Origin: Ypsolopha sequella
Taxonomy: Eukaryota; Arthropoda; Insecta; Lepidoptera; Ypsolophidae
DNA length: 64,000 nucleotides
NCBI GenBank assembly: GCA_934047225.1
Contig: OW203984.1
Coordinates: 2,117,201-2,181,200, forward strand
Direction of reading: 5' to 3'
The position numbers were made by a program, and so were the translations under genes. The notes beneath the pieces are model-generated. The model did not search any database. It worked only from the letters and a program-made list of their open reading frames with translations, and was not told where the DNA came from. Shown here piece by piece: positions 10,836 to 21,630 of the stretch (positions are counted from its first letter, which is position 1; every line of letters starts with the position of its first letter).

Positions 10836-12000
10836 CTGAAGTAAGCCTGCGATCCTGCACGTCCTAACCTAAAAGACTGAAATAACCCTGCGATCCTCTA
10901 GATCCTAACCTAAAAGACTAAAGTCAGCCTGTGATCCTGCACGTCCTAACCTAAAAGACTGAAATAACTAGAGATGAAACGGATATCCGGTTACTATCTG
11001 GTATCCGGCCTATCCGGCCATATTTTTGGTATCCGGTATCCGGCCGGATAGTAGTCAGTATCCGGCCGGATACCGGATACTTAACTCAACATACAAAAAG
11101 TCGTTTAAATCACAAAATAGTTGTATCAATGATTGAATAATCTAAATTCTAATACATAAAGTGAATAAGAATTGAGCTATGGTAGATAAAGACAAGCTTC
11201 ACATCAATTGTTGGGAATAAACGTTTATGCTTTTCTTCATACATTACACCAGCTTCTTTTGCTCTCACAATATGCCGAATGTAACTCAACATGTATCTTT
11301 TAATTAAAACACATGGTCATACTGAAATCATCCAAAGAAAAAAATACTCATTATGAAAACCTACTTTAAATTTTTAAAGGGCACTGGGCGGGCAGGTTCA
11401 ATTTTGTTTTTTCAATATGTTACTTTGGAAAATTTGTTCAGTATGAACAGTATATTACGCGGTTTCATTTAAAGATACCTGTCCATTTATATACAGTATA
11501 CAATACACCACTCAAAGGAGACAAAAGATACATATTTACAAATTTCGTTAGGATCGGAAATTGTTTCGCGTTTGCAAACCAGCGTTTGTATGATTGTGAT
11601 ACGATCATTTAGAAATGATTATTAAGAAATGATCTTCATTTAAAAAATGCACGAATAATCTCGCCCACTTGCACCCGCACGCACCTTGGTGCGTAATATT
11701 TAGACTTGCTCAAAAAGTGCGAAACGCATATCTTGAGCCCGATATCCGGCCGCCGGATATCCGGCTATCCGGCCTAGTGCCTCGCCGGATATCCGGTATC
11801 CGGTATCCCGCAAAATCACTATCCGTTTCATCTCTAGAAATAACCCTGCGATCCTCTAGATCCTAACCTAAAAGACTAAAGTCAGCCTGTGATCCTGCAC
11901 GTCCTAACCTAAAAGACTAAAGTCAACCTGTGATCCTGCACGTCCTAACCTAAAAGACTAAAGTCAGCCTGCGATCCTGCATATCCTAACCTAGAAGCAT
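10836..12000 (+). repeat. 41-bp minisatellite, 7 units, interrupted by a hAT-type element
   Basis: The unit holds GCGATCCTGCACGTCC, then TAACCTAAAAGACTRAA; alternating variants carry CTCTAGATCC and TGCACGTCC. Units run 10836-10968 and 11837-12000; the element at 10969-11836 splits one unit. Confidence 0.85.
10969..11836. mobile_element. hAT-type non-autonomous element, 868 bp, 8-bp TSD
   Basis: TIRs TAGAGATGAAACGGAT (left) and ATCCGTTTCATCTCTA (right) are exact inverses. GAAATAAC flanks both sides (10961-10968, 11837-11844), and deleting the element plus one copy restores the minisatellite unit exactly. 8-bp duplications are the hAT hallmark. Both subterminal ~100-bp regions are packed with (T)ATCCGG / CCGGATA repeats. 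No transposase frame is visible. Confidence 0.85.
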
Positions 12001-12101
12001 GTATTTGTGCCCACAACCTATCAGTTTGGACCGGAATATCCTTTTGCGAAAAGTAAGTAAAACTACATTTTTTTTTTATAAGAAATATACATTTTGATTG
12101 C

Positions 12102-12173
12102 TCCTGTGGTCTAGTCGTTCGAGTACTCGACTACTAATCCGGAGGTGGCGGGTTCAAATCCCACAGGGGCACG
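12102..12173 (+). pseudogene. tRNA-like sequence (Ser-like, degenerate), probable SINE head
   Basis: TGCTCCT (5') and AGGGGCA (3') pair as a 7-bp acceptor stem. TGGTCTAGTCG resembles an A box and GGTTCAAATCCC is a B-box/T-loop match. The anticodon loop would be CTACTAA (ACT). The anticodon stem and T stem each have a mismatch and the D arm folds poorly, so a functional tRNA is unlikely. Confidence 0.55.
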
Positions 12174-12370
12174 CACGGATGGGGGCACGTTTACGTTCGG
12201 TCTGCATGCTTCTATAGGCCCACATGTGTGCTCGAAATACGCATTGGAGTGCACTTTTGAGGTGAGGGTGCACCACTGAGGTGAGGGTGCATCACTGAGG
12301 TGAGGGTGCAACACTCATCACGCAGGTACGTAGTAATCGTCGGTGAAACGTGGGTACGACTTGCATTTCA
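12174..12370 (+). mobile_element. SINE body following the tRNA-like head, with short tandem units
   Basis: GAGGTGAGGGTGCA repeats three times at ~12259-12311, followed by CATCACGCAGGTACGTAGTA and AATCGTCGGTGAAACGTGGG, reminiscent of the SINE body at ~10545-10600. The element ends near the TTGCATTTCAC text. Confidence 0.5.
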
Positions 12371-12639
12371 CAGTCCATACTCGGGAATTTCTATGAAACC
12401 CTCGGGTATTCATGTTGTGACGATGAATATTAAATTTCTCTAAACTCCATAACTAAATTGATATTTGTAAAGTAAAGAAAACATTGTGACAATGAGTAAC
12501 GGCCCTCCGGGAAGTATTCTTTCAAATTAATTCTTAAGAGGGAGTAATTTGTCTCTCCGTGTTAAGATTAAGAGGGCTCGTGAAAAAACCGTCCCGGGAA
12601 AGTATTTGCTCTTAATGGCTTAACTTTTCATCCGAGCAA

Positions 12640-12915
12640 ATTAACAAGGGACCGTTTCTGTTTTTAATTGTGTTTTTTATTTGAGAAATTGATTAGAAAA
12701 TTTATTGTTTCTTACTATGCGGTAAATCCGTATTATGAATGCGAAAGTGTGTTTGTTGGTTTGTCATTCTTTCATGCAGCTACGGAGCAAAAGATCGACG
12801 TGATTTTTTTCATAGAGATAGTTTATGGGCCGCAGAGTGACATAGGCTACTTTTTATTTCGGAAAAATGCGAACTAAATCAGCACGGGTGAAACCGCGGG
12901 CAAAACCTAGTTTTA
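12640..12915. repeat. Dispersed lepidopteran repeat (GCGGGC-ended)
   Basis: GCGAAAGTGTGTTTGTTGGT, then AGATAGTTTATGGGCC, GAGTGACATAGGCTAC and GAAACCGCGGGCAAAACCTAG. I recognise this text as a common lepidopteran repeat related to the CCCGCGG family in the opposite orientation. The 69-codon frame here is part of it. Confidence 0.6.
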
Positions 12916-13124
12916 AATAAGAGTGAGGGGACTTTTATTGAATTTCTAAAGTTAAACATCGAAGCACATTATAACATTTATTAGAAGTAACAATGATTGT
13001 TTTATAGCTCGTCTTGATATGAATAGTCATATACATATTATTATGAGCAGTGTGTGATAGTTATGCATTTTAGACTTCAGTAAGTCTTCAGTCAGACTTT
13101 GTCAGTGGCCACTATATCTACCAA

Positions 13125-13572
13125 AAAACTCATGTTCTAAGTACGATTATACTGAACAACTCTTGTTCCATGACTCTTAACGAATTATACTGAAAAACTC
13201 TTGTTCATGCCTTTTACCGAAGATTATACTGAACAACTCTTGTTCCATGACTCTTGACGAATTATACTAAAAAACTCTTGTTTCATGGCTTTTAGCGAAG
13301 ATTATACTGAACAACTCTTGTTCCATGACTCTTAACGAATTATACTGAACAACTTTTGGTCCATGACTCTTAACGAATTATGCTGAACAACTCTTGTTTC
13401 ATAACTCTTAGCGAATATTATACTGAACAAGTTTTGGTCCATGACTCTTAACGAATTATGCTGAACAACTCTTGTTTCATAACTCTTAGCGAATATTATA
13501 CTGAACAAGTTTTGGTCCATGACTCTTAACGAATTATGCTGAACAACTACAACTCTTATTCCATGACTTTGA
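13125..13572 (+). repeat. ~39-bp minisatellite, about 11 units
   Basis: Unit: TTATACTGAACAACTCTTGT, then TCCATGACTCTTAACGAA. The right half shows a 78-bp dimer (GCTGAACAACTCTTGTTTCA alternating with CTGAACAAGTTTTGGTCC) repeated at least twice. Confidence 0.9.
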
Positions 13573-13962
13573 CATGATTAAACATAAGCTGAAAAAACAT
13601 TATCATTAAAAAGTAAAACATTTGTTAAGTATGATGAATATATAAGTTTATATGTTTTTATGCCGATCTTTGTTTTTTTATAGGCAGGAAATTGCCCGCA
13701 TGAGGTCACGTTTGATTTGATCCTATAAAAAACGAAGACGATGTCGTAAATCGTAAATACTCTTAGCTATACGTCGCCGATAACCGAAATAATAAATGTA
13801 CGCAGCGATAAAGTGAAAGACTACAAATTCATGTTGATGACACAACGGTTACCGATAAAACTAAGATTTATTACCGAAAAAATAATGATAAAAGAAATAA
13901 GGAAACGAAGATCGCACTATGTCACGTCCCGTCGCTTGATTTTCGATACTTTTGAGTTTTGA

Positions 13963-16900
13963 GTGTACAAATGGACAGATATCATTATCGACGTACCGGG
14001 TGTTCAAATGGACAGATATCATTATAGACCTACCGGGTGTACAAATGGACAGATATCATTATATACCTACCGGGTGTACAAATGGACAGATATCATTATA
14101 AACCTACCGGGTGTACAAATGGACAGATATCATTATACACCTACCGGGTGTACAAATGGACAGATATCATTATACACCTACCGGGTGTACAAATGGACAG
14201 ATATCATTATACACCTACCGGGTGTACAAATGGACAGATATCATTATAGACCTACCGGGTGTACAAATGGACAGATATCACTATATACCTACCGGGTGTA
14301 CAAATGGACAGATATAATTATAAACCTACCGGGTGTACAAATAGACAGATATCATTATACACCTACCGGGTGTACAAATGGACAGATATCATTATTGACC
14401 TACCGGGTGTACAAATGGACAGATATCATTATAGACCTACCGGGTGTACAAATGGACAGATATCATTATAAACCTACCGGGTGTACAAATGGACAGATAT
14501 CATTATACACCTACCGGGTGTACAAATGGACAGATATCATTATACACCTACCGGGTGTACAAATGGACAGATATCATTATACACCTACCGGGTGTACAAA
14601 TGGACAGATATCATTATACACCTACCGGGTGTACAAATGGACAGATATCATTATAAACCTACCGGGTGTACAAATGGACAGATATCATTATACACCTACC
14701 GGGTGTACAAATGGACAGATATCATTATAAACCTACCGGGTGTACAAATGGACAGATATCATTATACACCTACCGGGTGTACAAATGGACAGATTTCATT
14801 ATAAACCTACCGGGTGTACAAATGGACAGATATCATTATACACCTACCGGGTGTACAAATGGACAGATATCATTATACACCTACCGGGTGTACAAATGGA
14901 CAGATATCATTATACACCTACCGGGTGTACAAATGGACAGATATCATTATACACCTACCGGGTGTACAAATGGACAGATATCATTATAGACCTACCGGGT
15001 GTACAAATGGACAGATATCATTATACACCTACCGGGTGTACAAATGGACAGATATCATTATAAACCTACCGGGTGTACAAATGGACAGATATCATTATAC
15101 ACCTACCGGGTGTACAAATGGACAGATATCATTATACACCTACCGGGTGTACAAATGGACAGATATCATTATACACCTACCGGGTGTACAAATGGACAGA
15201 TATCATTATACACCTACCGGGTGTACAAATGGACAGATATCATTATAGACCTACCGGGTGTACAAATGGACAGATATCACTATATACCTACCGGGTGTAC
15301 AAATGGACAGATATAATTATAGACCTACCGGGTGTACAAATAGACAGATATCATTATACACCTACCGGGTGTACAAATGGACAGATATCATTATTGACCT
15401 ACCGGGTGTACAAATGGACAGATATCATTATAGACCTACCGGGTGTACAAATGGACAGATATCATTATAAACCTACCGGGTGTACAAATGGACAGATATC
15501 ATTATAGACCTACCTGGTGTACAAATGGACAGGTATCATTATAGACCTACCGGGTGTACAAATGAACAGATATCATTATAAACCTACCGGGTGTATAAAT
15601 GGACAGATATCATTATAAACCTACCGGGTGTACAAATGGACAGATATCATTATAGACCTACCGGGTGTACAAACGGACAGATATCATTATAGACCTACCG
15701 GGTGTACAAATGGACAGATATCATTATAGACCTACCGGGTGTACAAATGGACAGATATCATTATAGACCTACCGGGTGTACAAATGGACAGATATCATTA
15801 TAGACCTATCGGGTGTACAAATGGACAGATATCATTATAAACCTACCGGGTGTACAAATGGACAGATATCATTATAAACCTACCGGGTGTACAAATGGAC
15901 AGATATCATTATAAATCTACCGGGTGTACAAATGGACAGATATCATTATAGACCTACCGGGTGTACAAATGGACAGATATCATTATACACCTACCGGGTG
16001 TACAAATGGACAGATATCATTATAGACCTACCGGGTGTACAAATGGACAGATATCATTATAGACCTACCGGGTGTACAAATGGACAGATATCATTATAGA
16101 CCTATCGGGTGTACAAATGGACAGATATCATTATAAACCTACCGGGCAGTGGCGTGCACAGAACTTTTTTCCGGAAAAGCAATCAGAAGGTGAAGTACGA
16201 CAATAAAAAAAATATGAAAAAATTAAAATAACACTATGAAAAAAAAAGTTTGTATGACGCCAGGGTAGGCACTGCCTTTCCTAGAGTGAACATTTTCATA
16301 CAAATTTTTTTTTTTCAAAGTGTTATTTAAATTTTTTCATATTTTTTTATTGTCGTACTTGACCTTCTGATTGCTTTTCCGGAAAAAAGTTCTGTGCACG
16401 CCACTGCTACCGGGTGTACAAATGGACAGATATCATTACACACCTACCTGGTGTACAAATGGACAGATATCATTATAGACCTAGCGGGTGTACAAACGGA
16501 CAGATATCATTATAGACCTACTGGGTGTACAAATGGACAGATATCATTATAAATCTACCGGGTGTACAAATGGACAGATATCATTATAGACCTACCGGGT
16601 GTACAAATGGACAGATATCATTATACCACTACCGGGTGTACAAATGGACAGATATCATTATAGACCTACCGGGTGTACAAATGGACAGATATCATTATAG
16701 ACCTACCGGGTGTACAAATGGACAGATATCATTATAGACCTACCGGGTGTACAAATGGACAGATATCATTATACACCTTCCGGGTGTACAAATGGACAGA
16801 TATCATTATAGACCTACCGGGTGTACAAATGGACAGATATCATTATAGACCTACCGGGTGTACAAATGGACAGATATCATTATACACCCTCCGGGTGTAC

Positions 16901-17143
16901 AAATGGACAGATATCATTATAGACCTACCGGGTGTACAAATGGACAGATATCATTATAGACCTACCGGGTATACAAATGGACAGATATCATTATACACCT
17001 TCCGGGTGTACAAATGGACAGATATCATTATACACCTACCGGGTGTACAAATGGACAGATATCATTATACACCTACCGGGTGTACAAATGGACAGATATC
17101 ATTATACACCTTCCGGGTGTACAAATGGACAGATATCATTATA
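13963..17143 (+). repeat. 37-bp satellite array, ~79 units
   Basis: Unit: ACCTACCGGGTGTACAAATG, then GACAGATATCATTATAN. Most variation is at the last one or two bases (AG, AC or AA before ACC). Segments of several units are duplicated as blocks: the run with CACTATATACC, ATATAATTATA and AAATAGACAG at ~14276-14345 recurs at ~15275-15345. The unit has no stop in any plus-strand frame, so ORFs of up to 255 codons are by-products (37-residue peptide repeat), not genes. A 260-bp MITE interrupts it. Confidence 0.95.
16147..16406. mobile_element. hAT-type MITE, 260 bp, ~110-bp TIRs, 8-bp TSD
   Basis: Left end CAGTGGCGTGCACAGAACTT and right end AAGTTCTGTGCACGCCACTG are exact inverses. Inverted similarity continues ~110 bp inward, leaving a ~40-bp centre. 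CTACCGGG (16139-16146 and 16407-16414) flanks it, and removing the element plus one copy restores the 37-bp satellite phase. Confidence 0.9.
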
Positions 17144-17689
17144 TTAAAACAACATAATTAGCTGATCATACTGATCAACGTTCCCCAAAAAAAACATATC
17201 TGCTGAAATTAAATTAAAAAAACACTTTTTTTGGAAAACCTAATGTGAAAGTTGTATGAGTAATTCAATTTCTTTTTTCGCCGCTTCATTACTTTGGAAA
17301 AGCTTTTCAGTATGATCAGTAGTTAAATTACACCCGCTACATCTGGCATTAGATAACAAAATTATCGTCATAATAACATAAATTTGTCCACAAGTCATGC
17401 TACCAATAGAAAATTCTAAATGTAAAAGTAGACCCTCGAAAAGCATTCATAAAAGGCCATACATTTCTTCCGAGTATATTTGCGCGTCATAACTCAGGAA
17501 TATCGCAGGCAGAGCCGCGCCATTTAACATGAGTTACCGCCGGGAGGACAGATTTCATGAAAGTAAAAAAGCGTTCCTTGAAAAATTACGACGATTCAGA
17601 ATGGTTTATTGCTAATGATGTTCTTTCATTCGGTGAGTTTATCTTCCGGTTCTTACTTTGTTCAATATACATGTCAGTTAACTGAAGAT

Positions 17690-17800
17690 CCAAATTCAAA
17701 TTCAAAAAGTTTATGTTGCAAAGCAGGTATATATAATACACTTTTTACACGTCAAATTTAATCAAATAAAAAAATAAATATAATAAAATAAAGGTTTAAA
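17690..17800 (-). repeat. LINE 3'-tail-like sequence
   Basis: CAAATTCAAATTCAAAAAG, then GCAAAGCAGGTATATATAAT and TTTTTACACGTCAAATTTAA. This is the reverse complement of the tail seen at 46870-46950 (ending AATAAACGATTTGAATTTG), which I recognise as a common lepidopteran LINE 3' end. Confidence 0.55.
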
Positions 17801-17831
17801 AAGGTTTATTTAATTTATGTAGCTTTATATA

Positions 17832-18035
17832 TATACTAGCTTTTGCCCGCGGCTTCGCCCGCGTTGATTAAGTTTTTGTATAGTCGTATCGAAACTGTAA
17901 ATATTTTTAGTTTTAGTAGTTGACCTGACTTTGATTTAGAGTATTTAAAGTGTTTTTGGTTCTCATCATCTCTAATTTGATCCCTATCTAAAGTTTTTTT
18001 GGCGAGGCCGAAGAGCAAGACACGTTTCCGTCTTT
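17832..18035 (+). repeat. Lepidopteran CCCGCGGCTTCGCCCGCG repeat, left part (split by the LINE)
   Basis: TTTTGCCCGCGGCTTCGCCC at 17841, then GGCGAGGCCGAAGAGC at 18001, related to the GGCGAG(A/G)C(C/T)GAAAGCC blocks on the far side of the LINE (20502-20850). Interpreted as one older repeat interrupted by the LINE. Confidence 0.65.
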
Positions 18036-18294
18036 TTTTATTTTTATTTAATCCTGTTTTTTAATTTTTCAGGGACCTTGTTTTTTTTTTTTATATTTAT
18101 TTGCATCATTATACTTTTACATTGTTTATTATGTTACTTAATTTTTTATTGAATATTACACCTTTAATATCTTTATCTTTAATACAATTGATACTGTTAT
18201 TATAATTAATCAATGAAATTTTTATTTTATTTTTATTTTTTAGCGTATATAAAAATATATATTTATTTTCTTTTCTGGGGCACTGCCCGCTGCT

Positions 18295-19190
18295 TTACGT
18301 CTTGTTAGTTTGTGCCACTGCTTTCATGACGTCGATGCAGTATTCGGCAAATTGCGGTCCTGAACTTTTACCCGCCAGGAGGGAGCTCCAGTTTGAGGTT
18401 TCAATGTTCATGTCGAACTCAAGTTCGAGCTGCAACCTCCTGGATCCGAACATTGGACATTCGTTCAGGATGTGTTCGATTGTCTGATCGACGTCTGGGG
18501 AGCAAGAGCAGCCTGGGTCGTCACGACATTTGAAGCGGTGAAGGTAGTGTGCGTTCCCGCCGTGACCAGTCCACGCTTGAGTGATCCAATATGAGACCCT
18601 AAAATTCACTATTGTTCGGAAAGACTGGCAAATGTCCGAGAAGAAAAGTTTGGTGATTCTGCCCTTCCCGGACGTGGAGTATTCCTCCCGCCAGATTTCT
18701 AGGGTCCGTTGGCGGATCACTCTCCTGGCATATGACAGAGGGAATCTGTCATAATCTGCGGCTGTCTTTTTGTGTAGGACGGCATGCTTAGCTAGCTCGT
18801 CGGCGCGCTCGTTTCCAGCAGTGCCAATGTGAGCCCGCACCCACCATAGCTTTATTTGGACGCCCTTTTCAGCCGCAACTGCCAGGTCTGCCCTGATGTC
18901 TGTCGCAAGGGGATGCGTGGAACGCGGGTTCGCAATTGCATCCAGGGAGGAGCGTGAGTCGCTAAGGATGTCTGCCTCCCTGAAGTGTTTGTCCTTCACC
19001 GTCAGCCTGATTGCCTGCCGCAATGCGAGAAGCTCCGACTGGTAAACGGTACAAAATGCTTCCAGGCGGAACTTCTTTGACAGCACCTCGATACCGTTTC
19101 GCCAGCATGTGAATGCACATCCGACTTTGCCCTCGATCTTGCTGCCATCAGTATAGATACTAACCGGAGCGTTGGTTTGTCTCCCGGCGC
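18295..19190 (-). pseudogene. LINE RNase H and C-terminal domain (frame shifted relative to RT)
   Basis: The second frame, continuous with the RT after a one-base slip near 19185-19190, reads APVSIYTDGSKIEGKVG, then VYQSELLALRQAI, ADILSDSRSSLDAI and WVRAHIGTAGNERADELAKH. These give the RNase H catalytic set D (YTDGS), E (SELLAL), D (SDSRS) and the HxG...GNExAD block. Downstream is a Cys/His-rich tail (HYLHRFKCRDDPGCSC, then TIEHILNECP) common after RNase H in these LINEs. It ends at a stop at 18295. The longest ATG frame starts at 19086, but the domain begins upstream of it. Confidence 0.85.
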
Positions 19191-20486
19191 GTTGTCATCG
19201 AGACGATCCAATACCGTGTAGCGAACCCTCTGCCGAAGGGCAGGATGGGGCAGTTGGTAAAATGGTGTTCTAGACTCCACCAGACGGTCCTTCCCCTCCA
19301 GCAGGGGCTTGCCACGCTTCACGGCATATAACTCGGCCGCCTCACGCACCCGCAGCTCGATCGGGAGCAGCCTTGCAATCGTTATCGCTGAATCATAGGA
19401 GACGGTTCGCAAATCAAATTTAGCAATCTTTATAGCTATTAATCGTTGTTCCGACCTCAGACGCTTTATAATATATTTTTTGGACGTGCTATCAGCCCAT
19501 ACGTTCGCTGCGTAAAGAAGAATAGGCTCTACTGCGCCGATATACAGCTGCCTGACTATTTCGGAGTTAAGACCCCAAAAGGCCTTAGCGACCCGAGTCA
19601 GTTCCTTGCAAACGGTGGCAGCTTTATAGCAGACCATCTTGATGTGCTCCAGGAACGTCAAGTTCTTGTCGATCGTTAGCCCAAGTATTTTGACTTTGTC
19701 GACGGGTGGCAATAGGACATTTGCCATTGTGATATGGGGCGTTGGAAAGTCTCTCTTTCCTGTAACAACCATCAAAGCGGTTTTATGCGGAGAAAACCTA
19801 AGTTTGTGTTCAATACCCCAAGTGGCTATTGAGTCTAATACTGGACTAACGATACACTCTAGCTCCTCTAGCGTGTCGGCTGAAGCTACTATGACTATGT
19901 CATCGGCAAAAGCTTGGACGTGAAGTCCGCAGCCCTGGAGCAGTTCGAGGAGCGAGTCAATTACGACGTTCCACATCAACGGTCCACTTATACTTCCTTG
20001 AACGCAGCCCCGGGTTGTGGGTTTGGAGACAGTGACGCCAGCTACCACGCTATACACATCCGCAGGACAGTTTTTAGCCTGCAGATGTGCCTTAATAAAC
20101 GGCCACCAGGCGTGATCAAAGGCTCCCTCTATGTCTAGTGACACGAGAGCAACGATCTTTTTACTTACGTTTCTCTCGTATTTCAGCAGGTCAACTAAAT
20201 CATAGAGAGCATCCTCAGTTCCTCGCTGCGGCAAAAAGCCATACTGTCTGGCGTTTAGGTGACCTCGGGCTTCCAGGTGCCATAGGAGCCTGTTATTCCA
20301 CAGCTTTTCGAAGACCTTTCCCATCACTGGAAGCAGGCCATTTGGTCGGTGGGCCCTTGGGTTTGCGTAGTCCTCTTTGTTAGGCTTAGGAAGAACACAA
20401 ACTCGTGCCCGCTTCCAGTGTCTGGGAAAGAGTCCCACAGCCAGGCACCTATTAAAGACCGCGAGAAACAGCCTACAATTAGCCAT
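19002..20486 (-). pseudogene. LINE reverse transcriptase domain, frameshifted near its end
   Basis: A 494-codon frame. Motifs in order: LPKPNK (~32-37), a YRP-like block AHRPNGLLP (45-53), YGFLPQRGTEDAL (82-94), SLDIEGAFD (116-124, catalytic Asp), GCVQGSISGPLMWN (160-173) and AFADDIVIVAS (192-202, catalytic FADD). The style (GCVQGS, VQAFADD) fits the R1/I group. The stretch between VYSVVAG (~144-150) and GCVQG is shorter than I expect for R1 relatives, suggesting an in-frame deletion of roughly 20 residues. After ~19190 this frame is out of register and codes nothing sensible. The endonuclease and gag-like ORF1 are absent, so the copy is dead. Confidence 0.85.
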
Positions 20487-20491
20487 TATTG

Positions 20492-20850
20492 TTCCGTCTT
20501 TGCCGAGGCCGAAGCCCGAGCCGTTTTGCAGATCAACACTATTTTTTGTTCTCTGAATTAATCCTCTGCTAATTTGTAACAGCTGTCTTTGATAACTGAT
20601 TTAATCCCCTAGTATAGCATGTTTGGCGAGGCTGAAAGCCGAGCCGCATTTCCTGTTAACACTATCTTTTGTTTTCTAATTAATTTTAATCATCTGCTTA
20701 AGTATCATTGGAAGTCTTTGGCGAAGAAGAAGGCCGGGCTGCGTTTCCGAAAGACACCATTTTTTGTTCTCTGAATTAATCCTCTGCTAAAAGGTCTTTG
20801 GCGAGACCGAAAGCCATGCCGCGTTTCCAAACGAAATTTTTTTTTTGGTT
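20492..20850 (+). repeat. Degenerate tandem repeat, four GGCGAG..GAAAGCC units
   Basis: Blocks of the form TTTGGCGAGGCYGAAAGCCG followed by GCRTTTCC and TTTTTGTTCTCTGAATTAATC recur near 20501, 20631, 20719 and 20807, at ~90-130-bp spacing. A further related block lies at 18001, left of the LINE. Confidence 0.6.
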
Positions 20851-20859
20851 ATAATGTAG

Positions 20860-21265
20860 CGTATGTCTTATTTCAGGTCTAGAACTACATTTAAAGCAGT
20901 TTCAGCCCTATCAGTTCGGGAGGTACGGTGTGAAGATGTGTATTACTTTTCTATAGGAACTTGACACCCAATTGCCTCTGAACTGATTAATGGGATAAAA
21001 AGTGGTCTACTATGTCCTATTCCAGGTCTAGAACTACATTTTTGCAAAGTTGAGCCTAATCGGTTTAGTAGGTATGGCGTGAAGGAGTAACAGTACATCA
21101 CTTTTCTATAGGAACTTGACAACCCATTGCCATCCTATGGGAACTAATTTATCGGATATAAAGTAGCTTTTGTCCTATTCCAGGTTTAGAACAACATTTG
21201 TGCAATGTTTCAACTCAATCGGTTCATCAGTTACGGCGTGAAAGAGTAACAAACATACCAACTTT
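20860..21265 (+). repeat. Dispersed lepidopteran repeat, ~2.5 units of ~150 bp
   Basis: The phrase TATGTCYTATTCCAGGTCTA followed by GAACTACATTT and TACGGCGTGAAAGAGTAACA occurs three times (from ~20862, 21010 and 21172). I associate this text with the CCCGCGGCTTCGCCCGCG element of Lepidoptera. Confidence 0.65.
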
Positions 21266-21534
21266 ATACAACTTTAACAACTTTATATCCATCCCAACTT
21301 TCACATTTATAATATTATTTGGATGTATCTTACATGAGAAGAGTGCATCCGCAAGACAAAAGAACATGAACTCATCCCTTGAATTTTTATGGACATCAAA
21401 ACACTCATTTTCTATTCCTTTTATTGGATTTAGAAAGTACTTACGAAAGTAAACACACTCCTAATACTTGCAATATTTGTGAGATACATACATATTAGGT
21501 CACTTCTAATTATATAGCCAAAAATACATACTCA

Positions 21535-21630
21535 AGACTCGGTAAGTGGTCAGTGACCCTTTTTGAGAAAAAACACAATAAAAAGGTTAAAAGGGTCACT
21601 GCACCTTGGTCTTGACCACTTACCGAGTCT
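21535..21630. repeat. Hairpin-forming inverted repeat
   Basis: AGACTCGGTAAGTGGTCA and GTGACCC(TTTT) at the left; (AAA)AGGGTCAC and GACCACTTACCGAGTCT at the right, with a 12-nt bulge (TGCACCTTGGTCTT region). A related ACTCGGTA.GTG fragment is at ~57830. Confidence 0.75.

Larger units (their letters stand above)
18036..20491 (-). mobile_element. 5'-truncated R1/I-group non-LTR retrotransposon (LINE) with target-site duplication
   Basis: Reading on the minus strand from 20491, the element starts inside the reverse transcriptase, continues through RNase H and a CCHC-like tail, and ends in an A-rich 3' region (T runs at 18080-18093 and 18031-18060 on the plus strand). TTCCGTCTTT occurs at both edges (18026-18035 and 20492-20501), a plausible 10-bp target duplication. 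Removing the element with one copy rejoins GCCGAGGCCGAA-type repeats that flank it on both sides, supporting insertion into an older repeat. 5' truncation is usual for LINEs. Confidence 0.85.

Noticed and set aside
12102..12173. Functional tRNA-Ser gene
   Set aside because: Anticodon and T stems have mismatches, the D arm folds poorly and no Pol III terminator T-run follows closely; better read as a SINE head.
13963..14730. 255-codon open frame and many overlapping 70-162-codon frames
   Set aside because: All are translations of the stop-free 37-bp satellite unit; the same array is open in every plus-strand frame.
13963..17143. CRISPR-like array
   Set aside because: Adjacent units are nearly identical with no unique spacers; the DNA is eukaryotic. 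The same holds for the other four arrays.
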